DNA from: Rhizobium vallis
Lineage (GTDB): Bacteria > Pseudomonadota > Alphaproteobacteria > Rhizobiales > Rhizobiaceae
Direction of reading: 5' to 3'
Assembly: GCF_003985155.1 (NCBI RefSeq)
Contig: NZ_ML133707.1
Span: 1 to 48,923, forward strand
Length of the DNA: 48,923 bases
A program made the translations under genes and the position numbers. The notes beneath the pieces are model-generated. The model saw only the letters and a program-made list of their open reading frames with translations, was not told the DNA's origin and ran no database searches. Shown in pieces: positions 15,789 through 23,558 of the stretch. Each line of letters opens with the position of its first letter. Positions within the stretch are counted from its first letter, which is position 1.

Positions 15789-17009
15789 TCAGGCATGTTC
15801 GTCGTAATAGATCGTGTCAAGCATGGCGACTCGATAATCCCACAACTCGCTATCATCCCCGTCTGGGCGCGGTGCGTTATACCAAGGCGATGACTGGATC
15901 GGCACAATGACTCGATCCCAGTAATTTTCCAACGCAAGTGTTGTCGGGGCGAAATTTAAGGCTTTCGCCAAATTGGCCTTGTTCTTCCCGTTCGCGCAAA
16001 CGAACGTGTCCGGACGTTTCATGGCGAGAAGCCGCGTCGCGGTAGGGTATTCGCCGATGTGATGGGCTTTGGCATCCACAAACGCTTTGCGGAATCTGCG
16101 ACAATATTCCGTGAAATCCTCCAGCATTACCGGGTCTTTCCGGGGGATGCAGTCCAAGGCCGCGCCAAGCTGGCGGTCTTGCTTCGCTACTAGACCGGCG
16201 AAGTCGCCGTTACCGCCCATCGAGCCGAACCAGCCCCAATCATGGCCCCCAAGGCCTACGGCTTCCTTCTCGGCGTTGCCGAGCGTGCCGGCGATCCCCT
16301 TACATTCTGTCACTGAAAGGTCAGAGAACCGGCCGGCACTTGCGAAAAGGCGCTGAATTTCGCGAAGTAGTCTCATGCGGCGCTTGAAATGATGGTGGGG
16401 GTCGAGTTTTGCGGTCCGCGCGAATTCGTCCCAACTCATCATGGCCAAGGACGAGATGAGCCCCTTCCCGCTCTTCTTGTCGTCGGGAAGGATTGGGTCG
16501 CGCTGGCCGCGCCGCTTTCGAGCGGCCTCGAATTGTCGACGATAGCTATCCGCAAGTATCTTGGTGACAGGCTGTTTCAGTGCATCATAGCCGGAAAGCT
16601 CACTCTGTATCTGGTCGAAAATCTCATTGTTGGCAGAGCCTTCGATGTGCAGGCAAGCCTCGTGATTCAGGCCGAGGCCGCCCTTCGTGAAATTGGCACT
16701 TCCGACGATGGCTTCAGCTTCACTTCCGGTTCGAAACAAATAGAGCTTGGGATGGAAGATCCCCTTGTCTGCTTTGGCGATGAAGGCATTCTTGGTGCCG
16801 ATTAGCCGCTCAACAAGATCGGGTGAGGTCGCAAAGCCGTTTAAACCGAAGGTGACGGAGCGAAATTTCGCCTTGTTTTCCATCAATCGATCGGCCAGTT
16901 TCCCATTGTATCCCCAAGCTACTGCGATCTGGATTTCATCATGGTCGCCAATAAGGCGATTCAGCAGGGCTGGCATTGTTCCGGCGTTAAGCAGCGTGAC
17001 CTTCATCAT
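15789..17009 (-). CDS. Phospholipase-D-fold (HKD) protein, putative nuclease
   Basis: The N-terminal 150 residues show one HKD-type unit: FHPKLYLF near residue 85, then AIVGSANFTKGGLGLNHEA about 12 residues on, with the conserved Ser, Asn and Glu. PLD-fold proteins with a single unit usually dimerise and include nucleases such as BfiI and defence proteins. The C-terminal 250 residues (WGWFGSMGG, YPTATRLLAMKRPDTFVCAN, NYWDRVI) form a second domain I cannot name, perhaps for target recognition. The start ATG at 17009 follows a G-rich site. The gene is convergent with the helicase, 87 bp apart, at the end of the defence island. Confidence 0.75.
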   Translation of the reverse strand: MMKVTLLNAGTMPALLNRLIGDHDEIQIAVAWGYNGKLADRLMENKAKFRSVTFGLNGFATSPDLVERLIGTKNAFIAKADKGIFHPKLYLFRTGSEAEAIVGSANFTKGGLGLNHEACLHIEGSANNEIFDQIQSELSGYDALKQPVTKILADSYRRQFEAARKRRGQRDPILPDDKKSGKGLISSLAMMSWDEFARTAKLDPHHHFKRRMRLLREIQRLFASAGRFSDLSVTECKGIAGTLGNAEKEAVGLGGHDWGWFGSMGGNGDFAGLVAKQDRQLGAALDCIPRKDPVMLEDFTEYCRRFRKAFVDAKAHHIGEYPTATRLLAMKRPDTFVCANGKNKANLAKALNFAPTTLALENYWDRVIVPIQSSPWYNAPRPDGDDSELWDYRVAMLDTIYYDEHA

Positions 17010-17733
17010 TCCCCCCAAAAGCTAAGCCGGCGTCAAGCGACGGCCCAAGTCCCACACTCAGAACCAAGGCCTTACATGTGAAGTCTTTGGATTTGATTGC
17101 CGCCCATCCGCTCAATCGACATCGCCTGGCAAAATAGCCTCTCAAGGGCGCCTACCTTGGCTGGTTCCGTTCTGTGAGGGCGACACGCAAGACACCTTGG
17201 ACCCGCCGAGGGAGCCAAATTTCGCCCTGAGGCACGCGTCCCCTCGCACGCTCGCTTGCTGGGTGGCCGCGAATGCGGCAAGCCAATGGGCGCGCAGACT
17301 TGAAGCTTCAGGATGGTGAGCCGAACCGTCGGAATCGGCTGCGGCTGGAGTCTGAGTGCAATTGGATGGAGTTGGGTGGGGTTCATCCCTTAAGGAAGTT
17401 GGGCATTGCAGCAGACACGAGCGTTGTGCTGTGTTTGTTTCCGATTTGTGCGTCTAGGATCGCATAATGGATCGAAGGGAACTGGCCCGGCAGGCGAGCA
17501 AAGAAAGACAAGGTTGACAGGCGCATTGCTTCTTCGATTGAGGGTTCGGCAGTTAAAATCTTTTAAGACTCCGGCGATGCACAACAAGGAAGCTCGCCGA
17601 TAAGTTGCCCACGTGCAACTTTTGAATCAGTACGGTTTGACTTCGTTCAGGGCCAATGTAGCCTCACCCGTCTCATCCCCCATTCGACTGGCCACGAATT
17701 CTGCTCCTGGAAAGGTGAGGTGGACATTCGAGC
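17010..17733. other. Gene-poor stretch between the defence island and the SyrB-like genes
   Basis: I see no coding frame with recognisable features on either strand. A TTGACA at 17514-17519 could belong to a promoter, but no good -10 lies at the right distance. The stretch probably holds the promoter of the following regulator. Confidence 0.4.
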
Positions 17734-18498
17734 GTGGCTATAGACGGGCAGTCCGGTAATCGTTATTTCGGATACACCACCCCATCACCAAATCATCCCG
17801 TGAATTTTTCAAGGGCTTTTATATTGAAAAAAGTGCAACGCAGTTTTGCCGTCGAGTACAAAAGCGGCAGACGAAAACTCGATACTAGGTCGAACTCGAT
17901 CTGGGGCAACGTGGACCTAAAATCCGTCGCTCGCGACCTAGACAAAGAGGCAATGCCGTTTCTGTCGGATAGCTCTCAGAGTGGCAAATCCAACAGCGAA
18001 ATTTCTCTACCAAAACCAGATCAGGCTGAGTCGTTGTTGACACCGCCTCTTGAGCCGTCGACAACTGCATCAGATACACAGGAGACGAGCATGGCCGACG
18101 AGACTGATACTGCAACCAGTGCCGATGTGCCGGCCGTTGTCGAAACGCCAATTACGCCGAAGAAACAGCGCAAACCCAGGGCCAAGAAAGCCGCGGCACT
18201 CGAAACCGCGTCAGCTGACACTACGGCAGAGCCAGCAGCTGCTCTGGCCGGCGCCGGTGGTGTGAAGAGGAGAGGGCGCAAGACAAAGGTGGTCGAAGCT
18301 GCGGCGAGTGCCAAACGCGCACCGGTGCGCCGCGCTCCAAAGGCTGTGCAGCCGGCGCCTGCCGCGCCGATGACAGCGATCGATGAAATGGCGGACCTCC
18401 TGCAGTTAGAAGAGGAAAATCAGCGGCTGCGCAAGCTTCTGGCTGAAAAACTTCGCGCTGAAAATGCCGATCTGCGCAAACGGCTCAAGCTCGATTGA
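17734..18498 (+). CDS. SyrB-like coiled-coil transcriptional regulator
   Basis: The C-terminal 135 residues resemble SyrB of Sinorhizobium, which represses syrM and so affects exopolysaccharide and nodulation genes. They start at an internal ATG at 18091 with AGGAGA before it (MADETDTATSADVP), pass through an Ala/Lys/Arg-rich AT-hook-like region (KKQRKPRAKKAA, RRGRKTK), and end in the leucine-zipper-like tail EENQRLRKLLAEKLRAEN. The upstream part adds SRAFILKK, FAVEYKSGRRKLDTRSNSIW and DLKSVARDL, a conserved rhizobial N-terminal module. Either the GTG at 17734 gives the 254-residue form or 18091 gives a short SyrB-sized form. It is followed by a gene with a related tail. Confidence 0.75.
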   Translation: MAIDGQSGNRYFGYTTPSPNHPVNFSRAFILKKVQRSFAVEYKSGRRKLDTRSNSIWGNVDLKSVARDLDKEAMPFLSDSSQSGKSNSEISLPKPDQAESLLTPPLEPSTTASDTQETSMADETDTATSADVPAVVETPITPKKQRKPRAKKAAALETASADTTAEPAAALAGAGGVKRRGRKTKVVEAAASAKRAPVRRAPKAVQPAPAAPMTAIDEMADLLQLEEENQRLRKLLAEKLRAENADLRKRLKLD

Positions 18499-18625
18499 TA
18501 AAAGCAGCTGGTCAATCGCCGGCCGCATTTCCATGCTTATCAAGAGATAAAATTTGGCGACGGTGAGCTGTTGCCGGAATGAAGACTTACTGCCTGCTTG
18601 CGGGATAAAACGCGAGGTCGGATAG

Positions 18626-19078
18626 ATGGCGTCTCCCTGGAAATTTCTTGCCCGACTGGTCTCACCGGGACGCGAACAAAAGCGAGAAAGCGGCTCGACC
18701 GAGAAGGTTTCGCCGGAGGCGTTGCCTAGTTCTGGTCCGACTGAAACGCCTGCCGAGGACAGCCTGAATAGCGATGGTCGGCCGGCAGGCGCGGAGCTAC
18801 CTCGTCACGGTCAACCCGGTGCAATTTCCCTCAAGCCTGTGCATTCCGAAGAAGCCGAAAGCGATGTCCACGACAAGGTCGACGGCGAAGTTGCCGAAAT
18901 CGTGGAGGTCGCTGATCCCGCTATATCAGGTGGTACTGGTTTCGACGTCACCGCTGCGAATGATGCCGCTAGGCTCAAGCGAATTGCCGAGTCGCACCGC
19001 GCGAGCAAAGGAGCCGCAGCAAGGAAGCGGTGGCGATTGCAGACGATCCCCAATTTATCCAAACTGCAAACGGGATGA
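18626..19078 (+). CDS. SyrB-associated rhizobial protein, C-terminal tail split off
   Basis: The protein starts MASPWKFLARLVSPGREQK, a start I associate with a rhizobial family found next to SyrB-like genes, then runs through a Pro/Glu/Ser-rich disordered middle and a basic segment (ARLKRIAESHRASKGAAARK). Homologues as I remember them end in LRxQLAxKLRLQNAQLRKMLERFE; here that tail lies in another frame and begins at the overlapping ATG at 19075. A frameshift near 19040-19075 therefore cut off the coiled-coil end. The 150 residues left may be non-functional. The gene lies 127 bp after the SyrB-like gene on the same strand. Confidence 0.6.
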   Translation: MASPWKFLARLVSPGREQKRESGSTEKVSPEALPSSGPTETPAEDSLNSDGRPAGAELPRHGQPGAISLKPVHSEEAESDVHDKVDGEVAEIVEVADPAISGGTGFDVTAANDAARLKRIAESHRASKGAAARKRWRLQTIPNLSKLQTG

Positions 19079-19179
19079 GCCTCGATGACGAGATCAGGAT
19101 GCTCAGGGATCAGCTGGCCAGAAAGCTAACGTTGCAAAACGCGCAGTTGAGAAAAATGCTGGAGCGGTTTGAACGATGA
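19075..19179 (+). CDS. Split coiled-coil tail, 34 aa
   Basis: The frame starts in an ATGA overlap with the previous stop and encodes MSLDDEIRMLRDQLARKL followed by a short leucine-spaced end (QNAQLRKMLERFER). It is the expected C-terminus of the upstream protein and similar to the end of the SyrB-like protein. It may be made by translational coupling as a separate zipper peptide, or be only the displaced end of a broken gene. Confidence 0.5.
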   Translation: MSLDDEIRMLRDQLARKLTLQNAQLRKMLERFER

Positions 19180-19271
19180 GCGTGACGCGCTGCCTGCCTT
19201 TTAAGCTTGTTGCAGGTGTCCTTTCAAGGCGATAGAGGCGGCATCCTATCTTGCGACCTATCCTCACGACC

Positions 19272-19300
19272 GTTATACTGTTTTTGAAAAACAGTATAAC
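19272..19300. promoter_or_regulatory. 29-bp near-perfect palindrome, probable operator
   Basis: GTTATACTGTTTTT (19272-19285) and AAAAACAGTATAAC (19287-19300) are exact complements around a single G. It ends 14 bp before the start codon at 19315, where a repressor would block transcription or initiation. It looks like an enterobacterial LexA box (CTG-N10-CAG) but has 11 bases between CTG and CAG, and rhizobial LexA uses a different GTTC-based site, so another regulator is likely. Confidence 0.7.
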
Positions 19301-19314
19301 CCTGGAGTCGAGCT

Positions 19315-20409
19315 ATGAAGTCCATCGACCTCATGTATCAGACGATGCTCGCTGAGCTCGGTCAGCGCTCGCTCGACGCCGCTTGGACGGCCGATTTCCC
19401 TCCGGAGGGTCGGTTCACCCCGGCAAACATCAAGGGGCGCAAGTACTGGTATTTCGACATCCCGGATGGACATGGTGGTACGAAACGTCGTTACGTCGGT
19501 TCCGCTGATGATCCGGTTATCGCACAGCGCGTAGCTGATCATAAGCGGGACAAGGACGATCTACGCGCTCGCAGGCGCTTGGTAAATACCCTGACCCGCG
19601 AAGGCGGGATGATCGCCCCTGACGCCATGTCGGGCGATATCGTCGAGGCTCTTGCCGATGGCGGTCTCTTTCGGCTCCGGGGTATTCTCATAGGCACGGT
19701 GGCCTTTCAGTGCTATTCAGGACTGCTCGGTGTCCGTCTTCCCATGGCTGCGATCCTGACCGGCGATGCTGACATCGCCCAGGACTATGCCATCAGTCGG
19801 GAGGTCGAAGATAGTCTGCCTCCGATCCTTGAGTTGCTGCAGGGCGTCGACGCCAGCTTTCGTCCAGTTCCACATCGATCGGGAGCCGCGGTATCGTCAG
19901 CGTTTCAGAATGCCGACGGCTACAGGGTTGAGTTCCTGACGTCGAACCGTGGTTCGGATGACTACATCGATCAGCCGGCGAAGATGCCCGCTCTTGGTGG
20001 CGCCAGCGCGGATCCACTGCGCTTTCTCGACTTCCTCATAAGGGAACCCGTCAGGACAATGCTGCTCCACCGAAGCGGTGTTCCGGTCGTCGTCCCTGAT
20101 CCGTCCCGGTATGCCGTCCACAAGCTAATAGTCGCCAGCCGCCGAAACACGGACGGGCAGGGGCCGGCGAAGCGTGAGAAGGACATCCGACAAGCTGCGC
20201 TGCTCTTCGAAGCGCTGCAGCAGACAAGGCGATCTACCGACTTGGCGCTCGTCTACAACGAAGCATGGAGGCGCGGGCCTACATGGCGAGAAGGTATTCG
20301 AACCGGGGCGGGAATGCTGCCAGCACAAGATGCCGAGCGGCTCAACACGGTCCTGACCGAGGGCGGAAAAAGAAACGGCGAAGAAATTGAACTTCCGTTT
20401 GGAGAATAG
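19315..20409 (+). CDS. GSU2403-type nucleotidyltransferase-fold protein
   Basis: The 364-residue protein matches the nucleotidyltransferase-fold family typified by GSU2403 (NTP_transf_8). An N-terminal helical region has RKYWYFDIPDGHGGTKRRYV near residues 42-62. The fold follows at GGLFRLRGILIGTVAFQCYS (116-136), LGVRLPMAAILTGDADIAQD with the Asp-x-Asp metal pair (about 140-160), and VRTMLLHRSGVPVVVPDPSR with YAVHKLIVA (about 240-275). The nucleotide target is unknown; related folds appear in toxin-antitoxin and defence genes. GGAG precedes the ATG at 19315 and a 29-bp palindrome lies directly upstream. The gene is intact and stands alone. Confidence 0.75.
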   Translation: MKSIDLMYQTMLAELGQRSLDAAWTADFPPEGRFTPANIKGRKYWYFDIPDGHGGTKRRYVGSADDPVIAQRVADHKRDKDDLRARRRLVNTLTREGGMIAPDAMSGDIVEALADGGLFRLRGILIGTVAFQCYSGLLGVRLPMAAILTGDADIAQDYAISREVEDSLPPILELLQGVDASFRPVPHRSGAAVSSAFQNADGYRVEFLTSNRGSDDYIDQPAKMPALGGASADPLRFLDFLIREPVRTMLLHRSGVPVVVPDPSRYAVHKLIVASRRNTDGQGPAKREKDIRQAALLFEALQQTRRSTDLALVYNEAWRRGPTWREGIRTGAGMLPAQDAERLNTVLTEGGKRNGEEIELPFGE

Positions 20410-20544
20410 GCCGTCTTTCAAGGCTAAGCAGTTGATTTGATTCGAAGTCGTGAAGACAATGAAGATGAATATGGTCCTGCGGGGTCCTGTGCCGAATATC
20501 TGCATCGCACGGTCTCAGATCTGGCCCCGGCCAGCGCCGGGCAG

Positions 20545-21448
20545 GCGAAGCGCTGATCTACATAGCAAGGGGGTCAATCGAGAAGATCGCGGTCGGCGAC
20601 GTGCTCCTGATACGCAAGGGCGACGTCGTACCGGCCGACGGGGCTCTCGTCAGCGAAGTCGCGACGATCGACCAGGCGGTCCTGACCGGAGAGCCTTTAA
20701 GGGTGCGCATCGCGAGGGATGGCAACATTTCAAGTGGCGCTACGAACGAGGGGGACGTGATCGAAATCCGCGTTCTAAGTCGCGCCGAGACAGCACCTAT
20801 GCCGGAATACCGGAATAGTGAGGCTCGTGGAAGCATCGAGGCGCTCCAAGGCGAAGCTGATGCGACTGGCCGACCGGTTCTCGGTGTGGTTCTTGTTCGC
20901 CACGGTAGCGATTGCAGGCGTCTCGGCGTTCATGTCCGGAGACCTGTCAAGGATCGTGGCCGTGCTGGTCGTCGCCACGCCCTGTCCGTTGATCCTGGCC
21001 GTACCCGTCGCACTTGCGAAGGAGGGCGTTCTGGTGAAGGGTGCGGGACCTCTCGAGGCACTCGTCCAGGCCACCGTGGCGGTGTTCGACAAGACGGGGA
21101 CGCTCACCGCGGGACAGCCCGAAGTCGGCCACATCGAGGGATCGGAGCATCCTAACAGGATCCTGCGGCTGGCCGCCTCGCTGGACCAGGCGTCGGGCCA
21201 TGTGGTCGGACGCGCGCTGGTGGACGAGGCGCATAGACGTGGGTTGGGAGTGAGCCGCCCATCGGAGGTGACCGAGACCGCGGGATCCGGAATCGTCGAT
21301 GGCGTGCGCGTCGGCGTCGGAGGAGACGCCTAACGGGTCAGGCAGCGCAATGCGTGTCAAGGTAGTGTTTGACGGCACGCCGGCTGGCACGATCACGCTC
21401 GAAGACCGGCTTCAATACCTTCCGCCAGTCGGCGGGGCATTGCTTTAG
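20545..21448 (+). pseudogene. Heavy-metal-type P-type ATPase remnant
   Basis: Fragments in three frames line up with the core of a P1B-type cation pump. They are ALIYIARGSIEKIAVGDVLL with GDVVPADG and LTGEP (20560-20700), then DSTYAGI in another frame (about 20790), then RLADRFSVWFLFATVAIAGV (20860-20930). TPCPLILAVPVALAKEGVLV follows with the phosphorylation site DKTGTLT (about 20980-21105), then VKVVFDGTPAGTITLEDRL (21355-21410). The metal-binding N-terminus, part of the ATP-binding domain and the C-terminal helices are missing and at least three frame breaks occur. Such pumps are common in FixK-linked stress clusters. From 20410 to 20544 there is no gene. Confidence 0.8.
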
Positions 21449-21492
21449 GAGGCCATCGACGTCGCGGTCATTCTAAACGCCCTTCGCGCCCT

Positions 21493-22314
21493 CTAATGGG
21501 CGAGAAGCACTAGTAGCTCGGCCTTGACGAGAAGTTCTCGAGTGACGCCGCCGAGGATGAACTCACGAAGCCGCGAATGGCCAAATCCGCCCGCGACCAG
21601 AAGGTCCGCCTTTCGTTCCAGCGCGGCCGATTGGATGGCGCCTGTCGCGGTCTCGCCGCCTGCCTGGATCGATACGTCATCCACGTCGAGTCCCGAATGC
21701 TTCAACGAAGAGATCAGGAGGGCGCGGTTCGCCTCGTCGATCTCCTTGTCGTCGGTGATCGAGATGACCTGCACCTTGATCGCGCGTTCGATGAAGACCC
21801 GTGCGCTGGAAAGGGCGCGCGCTGCGGTGGCGCTGCCGTCCCAGGCGACGGCGATCGTGTCCACACGAGAGTAGACGCTGGTGGCTGGAAATAGCACGAG
21901 CGGACGGCCGCTTCCGAATAGCAGCGTTTCGGAGAGTTGCCGGGAGAGCTCCGAGGCTTCGACGATGGAAAGGTCGTAGCACTTGGCAATTTCAGAAAAG
22001 CGTTCATAGACGAACGGTTCCCTGACCTCGAATCCGTGGATTCGCACCTCGAAGCCAGTTTCCGAAATAGCGTCGGCGATGTGTCCCCGCAGCGAAGTCC
22101 CGCTGTCCCGGCTATACCGTTCTGCTTGTCCCCGCCATGTCTCGACATCGATAACGGTGGGAAAGGGCGGATGGACCTGGGGGATCCGGACTTGTGGGAT
22201 ACTGGCGACGAGATGGGCGTCATTCTGCCTAGCGAGGCCGATAGCATTGTCGATTATGGCGAAGGAACTCGCGTCGGGATAGGTCGACAACGGGAGATGG
22301 AACTGCGGCTTCAT
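21493..22314 (-). CDS. Tandem-domain universal stress protein
   Basis: The 273-residue cytoplasmic protein has two UspA folds. The first (residues 1-140) has lost the nucleotide motif. The second (about 150-273) keeps the ATP-binding pattern GGFGHSRLREFILGGVTREL, and DTIAVAWDGSATAARAL forms its first strand and helix. In rhizobia such proteins are induced at low oxygen and in nodules. AGGAGG lies just before the ATG at 22314. The gene is intact, beside a weak FixK-like site at 22371-22384 in the divergent promoter region. It is one of three undamaged genes in an otherwise decayed stress module. Confidence 0.88.
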   Translation of the reverse strand: MKPQFHLPLSTYPDASSFAIIDNAIGLARQNDAHLVASIPQVRIPQVHPPFPTVIDVETWRGQAERYSRDSGTSLRGHIADAISETGFEVRIHGFEVREPFVYERFSEIAKCYDLSIVEASELSRQLSETLLFGSGRPLVLFPATSVYSRVDTIAVAWDGSATAARALSSARVFIERAIKVQVISITDDKEIDEANRALLISSLKHSGLDVDDVSIQAGGETATGAIQSAALERKADLLVAGGFGHSRLREFILGGVTRELLVKAELLVLLAH

Positions 22315-22370
22315 GCTTGCCTCCTGAGGTTAAACTTCCGTCATGATGCATGCCGCTGAGAGAGTTCGCA

Positions 22371-22384
22371 TTGCGCTTGGTCAA
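22371..22384. promoter_or_regulatory. Weak FixK/FNR-like site
   Basis: TTGCGCTTGGTCAA keeps the outer TTG and the complete GTCAA half of the TTGAY-N4-RTCAA consensus but has C-G for A-Y in the left half. It lies 57 bp upstream of the stress protein start and 60 bp before the PNPOx-like start, the distance expected for activation in either direction. Confidence 0.4.
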
Positions 22385-22443
22385 GGCCGCGGCGCAATGA
22401 AGCTCCTATAATCGCGCCTTCATCGAAGCTGGAGGACACGGCC

Positions 22444-22899
22444 ATGACGATCAATCTGACGGAGATCAACCCCGGTGAGTGCTACCGCATCCTGGAGAAC
22501 GAGCGTTTCGGTCATCTGGCATGCTGCAAGGATGGGCAGCTCTACGTGGCGGCGATCTATTTCGCCTTTTCCAACGGCGTCGCCTATAGCTTCACCATGC
22601 CCGGCAAGAAGCTCGACTGGATGCGGGGAACGACAAGGTCTGCCTACACATCGAGCAGCGTTCGAGCGCCGGCGGGTGGACGAGCATCGTCGTCGAAGGC
22701 AGGTTCGAGGAATTTCCTGACAGCGAGGCGCGACAAAGCGAACGGCTCCACGCGTGGTCTTCTCCAAAAGTATTCGGACTGGTGGGAAATCGGCTCTATA
22801 AAGCCCCAGGAGTTCCCCATGCCCGATGGCTCTCCTCATGTCTTCTACGGCATTGCCGTCACGGCCGTGTCGGGACGCAGTGCAGTCAGAACGGAATGA
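22444..22899 (+). pseudogene. Pyridoxamine 5'-phosphate oxidase-like protein, compensating frameshifts
   Basis: The first 60 residues (ECYRILENERFGHLACCKDG, YFAFSNGVAYSFTMPGKKLD) and the last 45 (LQKYSDWWEIGSIKPQEF) belong to the flavin-binding split-barrel family. The middle stretch, 22632-22765, is read in a wrong frame. One added base near 22632 would give NDKVCLHIEQRSSAGGW and VVEGRFEEFPDSEARQSER, and one base removed near 22765 would rejoin the end. Two opposite lesions thus keep the frame open but replace about 45 core residues. The protein is probably inactive. It diverges from the stress protein gene. Confidence 0.7.
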
Positions 22900-23044
22900 C
22901 CGTCGATGCTCGAGCCGAACCCGCATCCCACAATCGGAGCACCACATGCCATATCTACGCGGCCTATATCCAAGCGCCACATCTAATTTCACCTCGCACC
23001 CGCGTTTCGCGCGGGCGCTCTGATTCAAGACGAGATCTTTGCCG

Positions 23045-23450
23045 GTCGGCAACCGTTCCGCCCTTCCGCACCACGTCGAGCGCCATTGGCACGAGCTCGC
23101 CGGCCGGCGCGAAGATGATGGCGGCGTCGAGCGGCACCGGCGGCCTTTCACCGGAAAACCCGGTCCAGACGGCGCCAAGATCAAGCGTGAACTTCCGTCC
23201 GGCCTCGTTGGTCTGCGGCGGCATCGACATGTCAGACATTCCGAGCATGCCCTATCGTCTGCTCTGGGGCGAGCGGCGGGTCGTCTCGGTGGCGAACCTG
23301 ACGCGGAGCGACGGGGCGGAATTCTTCTCGATCGGGAAGGCGGCAGGGGTCAGATGCTTCACCAGCGTCTACCCCCTCGAGCATGCGAACGAGGCTCTCG
23401 ACGATCTGCGCGCAGGCCGTGTCTCTGGAGCCGCCGTGATCGTTCCGTAG
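23045..23450 (+). pseudogene. Zinc-type alcohol dehydrogenase remnant with an inverted internal piece
   Basis: The plus strand from about 23214 encodes the C-terminus of a zinc-dependent alcohol dehydrogenase (CGGIDMSDIPSMPYRLLWGE, VVSVANLTRSDG, YPLEHANEALDDLRAGRVSG). The segment that should precede it (LGAVWTGFSGERPPVPLDAA, IIFAPAGELVPMALDVVRKG) is present but on the minus strand at about 23045-23175. So an internal piece of the coenzyme-binding domain is inverted and the catalytic N-terminus is gone. From 22900 to 23044 I see nothing else. The gene is dead. Confidence 0.65.
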
Positions 23451-23462
23451 CCGATGTTCCCC

Positions 23463-23476
23463 TTGACAAGGATCAA
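23463..23476. promoter_or_regulatory. FixK/FNR box upstream of the degP-like gene
   Basis: TTGACAAGGATCAA matches TTGAY-N4-RTCAA at every conserved position. Its centre is about 90 bp before the ATG at 23559. FixK and FnrN activate such promoters at low oxygen in rhizobia. Confidence 0.75.
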
Positions 23477-23558
23477 TGCGCTTTGCTTGCGCTACACAAA
23501 AGCTTCTTCGTCAAGACGTCCGCCGACAACCGGCGGCGCTTCCGCAAGGAGATCAGAG

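Noticed and set aside
23454..23558. Earlier start for the degP-like gene
   Set aside because: It would place the FixK box inside the coding region and spoil the signal peptide; AAGGAG and the signal sequence support 23559.
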